Source: Bacteroidota bacterium (GTDB lineage: Bacteria > Bacteroidota > Bacteroidia > Chitinophagales > Chitinophagaceae). From it: a stretch of 5,089 bases of DNA. The translations under genes and the position numbers were made by a program. Below, piece by piece: positions 1 to 5,089 of this stretch (within the stretch, counting starts at the first letter, position 1; every line of letters begins with the position of its first letter). The notes beneath the pieces are model-generated. The model saw only the letters and a list, made by a program, of their open reading frames with translations. It made no database searches and was not told the origin of the DNA. The stretch lies in contig JAEWJV010000389.1 of assembly GCA_023386395.1 (NCBI GenBank), forward strand, positions 1-5,089. The letters are read 5' to 3'.

Positions 1-80
1 CCTTAAATGTTGTAGGCGGCTTTGTTGTAACTAATCGCATGCTGGAATTGTTTAAAGGTAGAAAAGAAAAAAAACACTAA
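1..80 (+). CDS. pntAB: NAD(P) transhydrogenase subunit alpha 2 (PntAB), C-terminal end only
   Basis: Only the last 25 codons are in the window, in the frame starting at base 3 and ending with TAA at 78-80. The tail reads GGFVVTNRMLELFKGRKEKK plus His. This matches the end of the membrane part of transhydrogenase alpha subunits, where a GGF.VT.RML..F pattern closes the last helix and a short basic tail follows. The small membrane subunit works with the NAD-binding subunit and with PntB to couple hydride transfer to proton movement across the inner membrane. pntB begins 5 bases after the stop, so the two are almost certainly co-transcribed and possibly translationally coupled. Whether alpha is split in two, as is usual in Bacteroidota, or is one long chain as in E. 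coli cannot be seen here; the split form is inferred from the suspected lineage. Confidence 0.85.
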   Translation, partial: LNVVGGFVVTNRMLELFKGRKEKKH

Positions 81-85
81 TGTAA

Positions 86-1525
86 ATGCTGTCAGAATTA
101 CTTACCTTAATTTATATACTGGCTTCAGTAACATTTATTATTGGTTTAAAGATGTTATCCAACCCTGCAAAAGCGCGTAATGGTAATTTGATTGCCGCTG
201 CAGGAATGACGCTTGCCATTCTCGGAACTATTTTTTTATATAAAGATGAGTATGGCCAGCCGCTTCATAATTATGGATGGATTTTCGGTGGCATTATAAT
301 AGGTGCAATAGTTGGAACACTTGCCGCTAAAAAAGTGAAGATGACAGCCATGCCTGAAATGGTGAGTTTGTTTAACGGTATGGGTGGTGCATGCGCCATG
401 CTTATTTCAATTGTTGAATTCAATCATCTAAGTGAAGTTTTTTATAAACCCGGCTGGAGTGAAGTTCCCTGGCAAATTAATGGTGCAATCATTAGCCACC
501 TGCTTACGATATATGCGGGCGTTTTTATAGGCAGCGTTTCTTTTGCGGGCAGCGTAATTGCCTGGGGCAAATTAAACGGGAAGATCAAAGACTTTTCTTT
601 TAAAGGCCAGCATATTTTTAATATTGTTTTGTTGTTTGTTATCATCGGATTAATTATCTTTTTATTATTTGGCCTTAACCCGCTTAACTATAAACTGTTT
701 TATCTTATCCCGTTTTTATCGCTTGTTTACGGAGTGCTGTTTGTGTTCCCAATTGGCGGCGCAGATATGCCCGTTGTAATTTCCCTGCTCAATTCTTTTA
801 CCGGTGTTGCTGCTGCCTGCGGAGGGTTTTTATATGATAACAAAGTAATGCTTACAGGCGGCATTCTTGTTGGTGCCGCAGGTACCTTGCTTACCGTTCT
901 TATGTGCAAGGCTATGAACCGCAGTTTGAAGAATGTATTGATAGGAAATTTCGGAGGAAATAATACTGTTACTGCACAGAGCAAATCAGGAGGAAATTAT
1001 AAAGAGATCAGTGTGAGTGATGCGGCTGTAGCAATGGCTTATGCAAAAAAAATAATGATAGTTCCGGGATATGGTTTGGCTGTTGCACAGGCGCAGCACG
1101 CCTGCCATGAACTGGAAAATATGCTGGAGGAAAAAGGCGTTGAAGTAAAATATGCTATTCATCCTGTTGCAGGGAGAATGCCCGGCCATATGAATGTTTT
1201 ATTAGCCGAAGCGGATGTGAGTTACGATAAACTGCTTGAAATGGAACATGCAAATGATGAATTTAAAACAACAGATGTTGTGTTAATCCTTGGCGCCAAT
1301 GATGTGGTAAACCCTGCTGCCAAAACAGATAAATCTTCTCCTATTTATGGCATGCCTGTGCTGGAAGTAGAAGAAGCAAAAATGGTGATCGTAAACAAGC
1401 GCAGTATGAAACCTGGTTATGCAGGTATTGAGAACGAACTTTTCTTCAAACCCAAAACGTCTATGTTATTTGGCGATGCCAAAAATATATTGCAGCAACT
1501 GGTGGTTGAAGTGAAAGAGTTGTAG
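86..1525 (+). CDS. pntB: NAD(P) transhydrogenase subunit beta (PntB)
   Basis: This 479-residue protein is the beta subunit of the proton-translocating transhydrogenase (NADH + NADP+ to NAD+ + NADPH, driven by proton entry), an inner-membrane enzyme. Residues 1 to about 285 form the membrane domain II with many hydrophobic helices, including the conserved GGADMPVV (224-231) and LLNSFTG (234-240); Asp227 and Asn236 correspond to E. coli beta Asp213 and Asn222. Residues about 305-479 are the NADP-binding domain III: GYGLAVAQAQHA (328-339), HPVAGRMPGHMNVLLAEA (359-376), LGANDVVNPAA (402-412), KRSMKPGYAGIEN (438-450) and LFGDAK (461-466). Lys438 and Arg439 match the pair that holds the 2'-phosphate of NADP. 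The chain is slightly longer than E. coli PntB (462), mainly through an insertion at about 110-130. The start at 86 follows an A-rich leader and places MLSELLTLIYILAS at the first helix, as in homologues. One notable change is Asn97 where E. coli has His91. Confidence 0.98.
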   Translation: MLSELLTLIYILASVTFIIGLKMLSNPAKARNGNLIAAAGMTLAILGTIFLYKDEYGQPLHNYGWIFGGIIIGAIVGTLAAKKVKMTAMPEMVSLFNGMGGACAMLISIVEFNHLSEVFYKPGWSEVPWQINGAIISHLLTIYAGVFIGSVSFAGSVIAWGKLNGKIKDFSFKGQHIFNIVLLFVIIGLIIFLLFGLNPLNYKLFYLIPFLSLVYGVLFVFPIGGADMPVVISLLNSFTGVAAACGGFLYDNKVMLTGGILVGAAGTLLTVLMCKAMNRSLKNVLIGNFGGNNTVTAQSKSGGNYKEISVSDAAVAMAYAKKIMIVPGYGLAVAQAQHACHELENMLEEKGVEVKYAIHPVAGRMPGHMNVLLAEADVSYDKLLEMEHANDEFKTTDVVLILGANDVVNPAAKTDKSSPIYGMPVLEVEEAKMVIVNKRSMKPGYAGIENELFFKPKTSMLFGDAKNILQQLVVEVKEL

Positions 1526-1548
1526 GCTGAGCTTTATTTTAGTGAGAA

Positions 1549-1576
1549 AGGTTCAAAGAAGTATGAATTTGAATCT
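1549..1576. terminator. Possible weak hairpin between convergent pntB and dprA
   Basis: In the 66-base gap between the facing stop codons, bases 1549-1557 (AGGTTCAAA) can pair with 1568-1576 (TTTGAATCT), giving a 9-pair stem with one G-T wobble and a 10-base loop. A convergent gene pair is where a bidirectional terminator is expected. The stem is AT-rich and has no clean T-run on either side, so it is at best a weak terminator. The pairing is visible; the function is a guess. Confidence 0.25.
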
Positions 1577-1591
1577 CTTCCTGATTAAATC

Positions 1592-2692
1592 TTAATACAT
1601 CAGTTTATATATTTTTCCCGGCAGGCTTGTTATTACATTTTGCAATTCAAGATTTAATATGGCTGCCGCTATTGAACTGCTGCTAAGATTGCTGTGAATA
1701 TTCAGCTCATCAATATGCACACCATCTTTTTGTTTTAAAAGATTGACGATTGTCTTTTCATCTTCAGTTAATTCAATAAATAATTCAGCCTGTAATTTCC
1801 TGCTGGTTTTCTTTGGCTGCCAGCCCAGGCTTTCCATAAGGTTTTTTGCATCCGTAAATAATGCAGCCTTATTACTTTGAATAAGATAATTGCAGCCTGC
1901 ACTTTTTGTATCAGAAGTACGGCCAGGCAAGGCAAAAACATCGCGGTTATAATTGTTAGCCAGTTCGGCGGTAATCATGCTGCCACCTTTTATTGCGGTT
2001 TCTATTACAATGGTAGCATCTGCCATGCCTGCTACAATCCTGTTGCGTTTTGGAAAATTATATTTATCCGGTTTTTCATAATGACGAAATTCTGTAAGTA
2101 AGCCGCCCTGCTCTGTTATTTCTTTTGCCAGAGATGTATGCTGGCGCGGATAAATTATTTGCAAGCCATGAGCCAATACAGCAACTGTTTCCAGTTTATT
2201 TTGCAGCGCGGTTTTATGCGCTATGCTGTCAATACCATAAGCAAGTCCGCTTACAATTAAAACATTCATATCAGCAAGATCATTCACCAATTTTTCAGTA
2301 ACCTGTTTGCCATAATCTGTATTATTTCTCGTGCCGATAATACTTATAATACGTGAAGCATTCAAATTTGTATTACCCCGATAATACAATAGCGTTGGAG
2401 AATCATAACAATTCAATAAGCGCTGCGGATAATTTTTATCTGTTATAAAAAGTGGTTGGATTTTATACTTTTCAATAAATTTTATTTCTTCCTCCGCTAT
2501 CGAAAAATCATCAAACGATTTAATATTGGCAGCGCTTATTAAACCAATATTTTCCAAAGCGCTTAACTCTTTCTTTTTAGCTTTAAAAATGCTTTCGGCA
2601 TTGCCATAAGTTTCAATAAGTGTTTTAGCCTGAACACAACCAACATTAGGAACAAGGGTTAAGGCAATTTGGTACAAAAGGTCAATATTCAT
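1592..2692 (-). CDS. dprA: DNA-processing protein DprA (Smf)
   Basis: DprA binds single-stranded DNA entering the cytoplasm during natural transformation and loads RecA on it. Numbering from the start at 2692 (366 residues): an N-terminal helical, helix-hairpin-helix-like region at about 1-65; the Rossmann-like DprA core at about 80-290 with IIGTRN (118-123), SGLAYGIDSIAH (148-159), HGLQIIYPRQH (175-185), FPKRNRIVAG (213-222), GGSMITAELA (236-245), FALPG (253-257) and GCNYLI (266-271); and a C-terminal winged-helix region at about 305-366. The frame stays open for 18 more codons upstream (to 2746), but that stretch is a low-complexity hydrophobic translation of intergenic DNA beginning just after the upstream gene's terminator. 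MNIDLLYQIAL is the natural family start. The gene stands alone between a terminator upstream and the converging pntB. Its presence suggests, but does not prove, competence, since dprA is also kept by many species not known to be transformable. Confidence 0.96.
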   Translation of the reverse strand: MNIDLLYQIALTLVPNVGCVQAKTLIETYGNAESIFKAKKKELSALENIGLISAANIKSFDDFSIAEEEIKFIEKYKIQPLFITDKNYPQRLLNCYDSPTLLYYRGNTNLNASRIISIIGTRNNTDYGKQVTEKLVNDLADMNVLIVSGLAYGIDSIAHKTALQNKLETVAVLAHGLQIIYPRQHTSLAKEITEQGGLLTEFRHYEKPDKYNFPKRNRIVAGMADATIVIETAIKGGSMITAELANNYNRDVFALPGRTSDTKSAGCNYLIQSNKAALFTDAKNLMESLGWQPKKTSRKLQAELFIELTEDEKTIVNLLKQKDGVHIDELNIHSNLSSSSIAAAILNLELQNVITSLPGKIYKLMY

Positions 2693-2719
2693 AAGGAACA
2701 GGGTTATTGTATTAAAAAC

Positions 2720-2752
2720 GGCAATGAAAATAATAAATATTGCCACAACAAA
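2720..2752 (-). promoter_or_regulatory. Candidate dprA promoter with overlapping inverted repeat
   Basis: After the terminator of the upstream gene only about 60 bases remain before dprA, so its promoter should lie here. Reading the minus strand, a TTTG at 2752-2749 is followed after 16 bases by TATTTTCA at 2732-2725, a partial match to the Bacteroidota pattern TTTG...TAnnTTTG; the last two bases differ and the spacer is short. The same stretch contains the inverted repeat GGCAAT (2720-2725) and ATTGCC (2739-2744) separated by 13 bases, which could be an operator. Both the promoter and the operator are tentative. Confidence 0.25.
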
Positions 2753-2753
2753 T

Positions 2754-2782
2754 AAAAAAGCCTGCGAAATTTCGCAGGCTTT
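2754..2782 (-). terminator. Rho-independent terminator of the SIMPL-domain gene
   Basis: Bases 2757-2782 form a perfect 26-base inverted repeat with arms AAAGCCTGCGAAA and TTTCGCAGGCTTT. On the minus strand the GCCTGCG/CGCAGGC stem is followed by six T residues (2759-2754), the form of a strong intrinsic terminator. On the plus strand only three T residues follow the stem, so it favours minus-strand transcription. It starts 18 bases after the stop codon of the SIMPL-domain gene and separates that gene from dprA. Confidence 0.92.
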
Positions 2783-2800
2783 AAAAAATCGATTTTGCCT

Positions 2801-3517
2801 TTATTTCAATTCAAAAACTACATTTACGCTGTATTCAATTTTTATCTTTTTAAAATCAACATCCATTGGCGCAGCTTCTGCATCGGCTGCTTTCAGCATC
2901 ATATTAGCGGCATACATTGGCCTGGGATAACTGCCGTTTTCTACCGGGTCGTTAATGGTTAAAGCCTGGCCTACATTATCGCCTAAAGCGGCAGCGAGGT
3001 AAGTTGCTTTTTCTTTAGCGGCTTTTATAGCCTGTATTTTCAATTCTTTTTTGATTGAATCCATTTTGCTGTGCGATGTGCGGCTTAAAGCAAAATTTTG
3101 TGTTGCCTGGTCATCAAGTTTATCAACCAGTTTATCCATGTCATTCACAGACTTCATTTTTACTTCATAAGTAATCCCGGCCTTCATATCAGGATTTTTC
3201 TTTTTGTTTTTTTGATACCACCAATAGTTGCCATCCCATCCTGAATAACCCTGTACAACCACATCAGTATCTGCAATGCCCATACTTTTTGCAGCGTTTA
3301 AAAACTGGTTACGAATGGTTTCTATGTCCACCTTTTCACCATTTTTCTTTGTGTATTCACGCAGTTCCAACTGAACATAAATTTCATCCGGTGTTATTTC
3401 CAGTTCAGCAGTACCGGTTACATTAATAGTGCGTTGCTTAATAATATTATCGCCTGTTTGTGCATTGGCAAATAATAAAAACAAACTTGCAGAGAGCGTT
3501 AAAAATACTTTCTTCAT
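2801..3517 (-). CDS. Secreted SIMPL-domain protein (YggE/DUF541 family)
   Basis: This 238-residue protein carries a signal peptide: MKK, a hydrophobic core VFLTLSASLFLLF, then ANA before Gln20, a usual signal peptidase I site with no lipobox Cys. The mature protein begins with the family's typical first strand, RTINVTGTAELEITPDEIYV (29-48), continues with TYEVKMKSVNDMDKLVDKL (116-134) and a helix rich in AIKAAKEKATYLAAALG (163-179), and ends in a strand containing IEYSVNVVFEL (227-237). This order is that of SIMPL-domain proteins such as E. coli YggE (about 246 residues), a periplasmic protein linked to oxidative-stress tolerance with unknown biochemistry. I chose the start at 3517 because Lys-Lys follows Met directly; an in-frame ATG three codons upstream (3526) is possible. 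An aromatic and basic patch, YWWYQKNKKK (98-107), lies in the middle. A strong terminator follows. Family assignment is firm; cellular function is not known. Confidence 0.9.
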   Translation of the reverse strand: MKKVFLTLSASLFLLFANAQTGDNIIKQRTINVTGTAELEITPDEIYVQLELREYTKKNGEKVDIETIRNQFLNAAKSMGIADTDVVVQGYSGWDGNYWWYQKNKKKNPDMKAGITYEVKMKSVNDMDKLVDKLDDQATQNFALSRTSHSKMDSIKKELKIQAIKAAKEKATYLAAALGDNVGQALTINDPVENGSYPRPMYAANMMLKAADAEAAPMDVDFKKIKIEYSVNVVFELK

Positions 3518-3611
3518 AATTCTCAATTTAATTTACAACATGATGAAGCTATTTAAAATATTACACAAGCATAAAATGCTATTAACAATGGTTTAAGAAA
3601 AAGCCTCTCGT

Positions 3612-4844
3612 TTATTTAAAGAAAATGTATGCAATAATAATAGCAGCAATTACACCAATAATATCTGCGAACAATCCCGCCCAAACAGCATAACGCACTT
3701 TCTTAATACCAACGCTGCCAAAGTATAAAGCAAGGATATAAAAAGTTGTATCAGTGGTGCCCTGGAAAGTGCAGGAAAGTTTACCAATAAAACTATCAGG
3801 TCCGTAAGTTTTCATGGCGTCTATCATCATACCCCTTGCACCGCTGCCGCTAAAAGGCCGCATGATAGCAGTGGGCAATGCGGGAACAAAATCAGTATTT
3901 AAACCTGAAGCATGCACCAGGTAACTTATTCCATCCACAATATAACCAAGTGCCCCGCTATCCCTGAAAACGCGGATAGCTACCAACATTCCAACGAGAT
4001 AAGGGATTATTTTCAGCACTACATTAAAGCCTTCCTTCGCGCCTTCAATAAAAGCATCAAAAACCGATACTTTTTTATAAGCACCGCCCACAATAATGGC
4101 TACAATTATTATAAGCAAAATAAGATTGCCGCTTATGGTGCTGAAAGTGCTTTTGGTTTCAGCGCTCATGTAGCTTACACCAATCATTAACACACCAACC
4201 AGTGCTATTAAACCAATGATCCATGCAAGCAAAACTGCGTCCCATTTTAATCTTTGTTTAATGCCTACAACGATGATGGAAGCAAATGTTGTTATTAATG
4301 TACCTAATACGCATGGGATAAAAACACTGGTGGCATCGGTTGAGCCTACCGAAATTCTGTAAGTAAAAATTGAAAGCGGAATTAATGTAAGCCCGCTTGT
4401 ATGCAATACCAAAAACATTATCTGCGCGTTGGATGCGGTGCCTTTGTTCGGATTAATATTTTCCAGGCTTTGCATGGATTTTAAACCAAAAGGCGTGGCA
4501 GCATTATCAAGGCCGAGTATATTGGCACTGAAATTCATTACCATTTCACCCATCACGGGGTGGCCATCCGGTACTTCGGGAAAAAGCCTTTTCATTAATG
4601 GATTTAATTTTCTTGCCAGCCAGTTAATGGCGCCCGCTTTTTCGGCAATATTCATCAACCCCAAAAAGAAAACCATTGTTCCTATGAGCGAAAACGCAAC
4701 ATCTATAACGGAAGATTTGGCCGAGTCGAAAATACCATCCACTAACGTTTTAAAAATGGTGGTATCGCCATCAACAAAAAACTTAATTAGTGCAATAATA
4801 AAAGCTATAACAAAGAATGCAATAAATACGATGTTTAATGCCAT
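3612..4844 (-). CDS. spmAB: Fused spore maturation protein A/B (SpmA-SpmB), nucleoside-recognition (Gate) membrane protein
   Basis: This 410-residue integral membrane protein joins two domains that are separate proteins in Bacillus (SpmA and SpmB, each under about 200 residues). The SpmA half (about 1-200) has AEKAGAINWLARKLNPL (67-83), FPEVPDGHPVMGEMVMN (88-104) and LGLDNAATPFGLKSM (110-124). After a linker with hydrophobic segments near 203-223 and 240-256, the SpmB half (about 255-410) has FDAFIEGAKEGFNVVLKIIP (262-281), MRPFSGSGARGMMID (328-342), YGPDS (347-351), QGTTDTTFYILALYFG (361-376) and VGIKKVRYA (378-386). Both halves belong to the Gate family, related to nucleoside-transporter domains, but a substrate is not established. 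In Bacillus the pair affects spore core dehydration; here a transport or envelope role is more plausible. The symbol is descriptive. The start MALNIVF at 4844 is preceded by a GC-only block instead of a recognisable ribosome binding site. No terminator is visible before the SIMPL gene 94 bases downstream, so read-through is possible. Confidence 0.93.
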   Translation of the reverse strand: MALNIVFIAFFVIAFIIALIKFFVDGDTTIFKTLVDGIFDSAKSSVIDVAFSLIGTMVFFLGLMNIAEKAGAINWLARKLNPLMKRLFPEVPDGHPVMGEMVMNFSANILGLDNAATPFGLKSMQSLENINPNKGTASNAQIMFLVLHTSGLTLIPLSIFTYRISVGSTDATSVFIPCVLGTLITTFASIIVVGIKQRLKWDAVLLAWIIGLIALVGVLMIGVSYMSAETKSTFSTISGNLILLIIIVAIIVGGAYKKVSVFDAFIEGAKEGFNVVLKIIPYLVGMLVAIRVFRDSGALGYIVDGISYLVHASGLNTDFVPALPTAIMRPFSGSGARGMMIDAMKTYGPDSFIGKLSCTFQGTTDTTFYILALYFGSVGIKKVRYAVWAGLFADIIGVIAAIIIAYIFFK

Positions 4845-4850
4845 GCCCGG

Positions 4851-4862
4851 CCGCCGCGGCGG
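4851..4862. repeat. GC-only perfect palindrome at the spmAB start codon
   Basis: CCGCCGCGGCGG is a perfect 12-base palindrome inside an 18-base stretch (4845-4862) made only of G and C, directly upstream of the spmAB ATG (4844-4842) in otherwise AT-rich DNA. Its sub-sequence CGCCGCG (4852-4858) recurs on the same strand at 4923-4929, next to the predicted ychF transcription start. It could be a protein-binding site, a leader structure that limits translation, or a dispersed genomic repeat; the sequence alone does not decide. Confidence 0.55.
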
Positions 4863-4893
4863 AGTTTGATAAGGGCGTAAAATAAAAGAAACA

Positions 4894-4922
4894 TTTCATT
4901 AATTTCTATAATCTTACTTTTG
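4894..4922 (+). promoter_or_regulatory. Candidate ychF promoter of Bacteroidota type
   Basis: TACTTTTG at 4915-4922 is a full match to the Bacteroidota -7 element TAnnTTTG. TTTC at 4894-4897, 17 bases upstream, may serve as an imperfect -33 element (consensus TTTG or TTG). Transcription would begin near 4927-4930, giving an untranslated leader of about 45 bases before the ychF ATG at 4975. For the divergent spmAB gene I see only a poor candidate (TATTTTAC on the minus strand, 4884-4877). Confidence 0.55.
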
Positions 4923-4955
4923 CGCCGCGAAAAAATTGTTTAACTAAAAAAATAT

Positions 4956-4966
4956 TCCCTCAGGGA
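4956..4966 (+). promoter_or_regulatory. Possible ychF ribosome binding site within a small dyad
   Basis: TCCCTCAGGGA is a symmetric sequence (5-base arms, one central base) in the ychF leader. Its right half AGGGA (4962-4966) lies 8 bases before the ATG at 4975, a reasonable place for a Shine-Dalgarno sequence, although this phylum uses such sites sparingly. A one-base loop cannot form as an RNA hairpin, so self-masking would need a shorter stem. Tentative. Confidence 0.25.
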
Positions 4967-4974
4967 TTTAAGCA

Positions 4975-5089
4975 ATGGCTTTACAGGCAGGTATAGTTGG
5001 GTTACCCAACGTAGGAAAATCAACTTTGTTTAATGCATTGAGCAATACGAAGGCACAGGCAGCAAATTTTCCGTTTTGTACAATAGAAC
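4975..5089 (+). CDS. ychF: Redox-regulated ATPase YchF (Obg-like ATPase), N-terminal part
   Basis: The reading frame starts at ATG 4975 and runs off the window end after 38 codons. It begins [20 protein letters not shown], with the P-loop GLPNVGKST at residues 9-17, followed by [12 protein letters not shown] (27-38). The combination [17 protein letters not shown] plus AAN(Y/F)PFCTI is diagnostic of YchF/OLA1 among Obg-like P-loop proteins. The family binds ATP better than GTP because of a changed base-recognition motif, which lies beyond the window. YchF is cytoplasmic, associates with ribosomes and is linked to oxidative-stress responses. The start is well supported: residues 1-5 are the usual short lead before the first beta strand, and a good promoter element lies upstream. 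It is divergent from spmAB across a 130-base region. The full length is about 365 residues in the family, so roughly nine tenths of the gene is outside. Confidence 0.95.
   Translation, partial: MALQAGIVGLPNVGKSTLFNALSNTKAQAANFPFCTIE

Noticed and set aside
442..1189. Three minus-strand open frames (67, 85 and 67 codons) inside pntB
   Set aside because: All lie antisense to conserved PntB motifs and have no family resemblance or leader signals.
1877..2101. 74-codon plus-strand open frame inside dprA
   Set aside because: Antisense to the conserved DprA core; Cys/Ile-rich translation without family resemblance.
2693..2746. 18-residue hydrophobic N-terminal extension of DprA
   Set aside because: It translates AT-rich intergenic DNA holding the probable promoter and starts only about 8 bases after the terminator's T-run; family members begin at the later Met.
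2724..2930. 68-codon plus-strand open frame across the terminator and the SIMPL gene end
   Set aside because: It reads through a perfect terminator hairpin and antisense to the SIMPL coding region; composition looks random.
3600..3626. Terminator of spmAB suggested by GGCTTTTTC on the minus strand
   Set aside because: There is a T-run but no matching upstream arm to form a GC-rich stem.
3912..4190. 92-codon open frame on the plus strand within spmAB
   Set aside because: Antisense shadow of the conserved SpmB half; no recognisable protein features.
4429..4869. 146-codon open frame on the plus strand opposite the start of spmAB
   Set aside because: It lies wholly over a gene with clear family motifs on the other strand, its translation resembles no family, and it has no promoter or ribosome site of its own.
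1..5089. Search for mobile elements, CRISPR, tRNA/rRNA, toxin-antitoxin or defence genes
   Set aside because: No direct repeat arrays, transposase-like frames, insertion-sequence ends or RNA-gene motifs were seen; genes are tightly packed and of ordinary conserved families.

Overview
The window looks like ordinary chromosomal DNA from a member of the Bacteroidota, possibly Chitinophagaceae-like. The basis is AT-rich sequence, a transhydrogenase with a separately encoded small alpha-2 subunit, a fused SpmA-SpmB membrane protein, a secreted protein with the typical '..NAQ' signal-peptide end, leaders mostly without a strong Shine-Dalgarno sequence, and a TAnnTTTG promoter element (TACTTTTG) upstream of ychF. 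The family-level placement is an inference from style; no rRNA or other phylogenetic marker is present.

Layout. Positions 1-1525 (+) hold the last 25 codons of the transhydrogenase alpha-2 subunit (pntAB) and, 5 bases later, a complete pntB. Facing them from the minus strand, after a 66-base gap, is dprA (2692-1592). Upstream of dprA is a strong intrinsic terminator (about 2782-2754) that ends the preceding minus-strand gene, which encodes a secreted SIMPL-domain (YggE-like) protein (3517-2801). Upstream of that on the same strand is a 410-residue SpmA-SpmB fusion (4844-3612). A 130-base divergent intergenic region then leads to the start of ychF (+, from 4975), which runs off the window end. 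It contains a GC-only palindrome next to the spmAB start codon and a well-formed promoter element for ychF.

How the genes relate. PntAB and PntB are subunits of one proton-pumping enzyme that makes NADPH. DprA loads RecA on incoming single-stranded DNA during transformation. The SIMPL protein and SpmAB are envelope or membrane proteins of poorly known function and may share a transcript, since no terminator is visible between them. YchF is a conserved ribosome-associated ATPase. Nothing links these genes into one pathway, and they read as neighbouring housekeeping units.

I found no mobile element, CRISPR array, tRNA, rRNA, toxin-antitoxin pair or defence system, and no evidence of a new biological system. 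The points most worth a second look are the fused 'spore maturation' protein in a probable non-sporeformer, the GC-only palindrome at its start codon, and the Asn in PntB where the E. coli enzyme has its proton-channel histidine.
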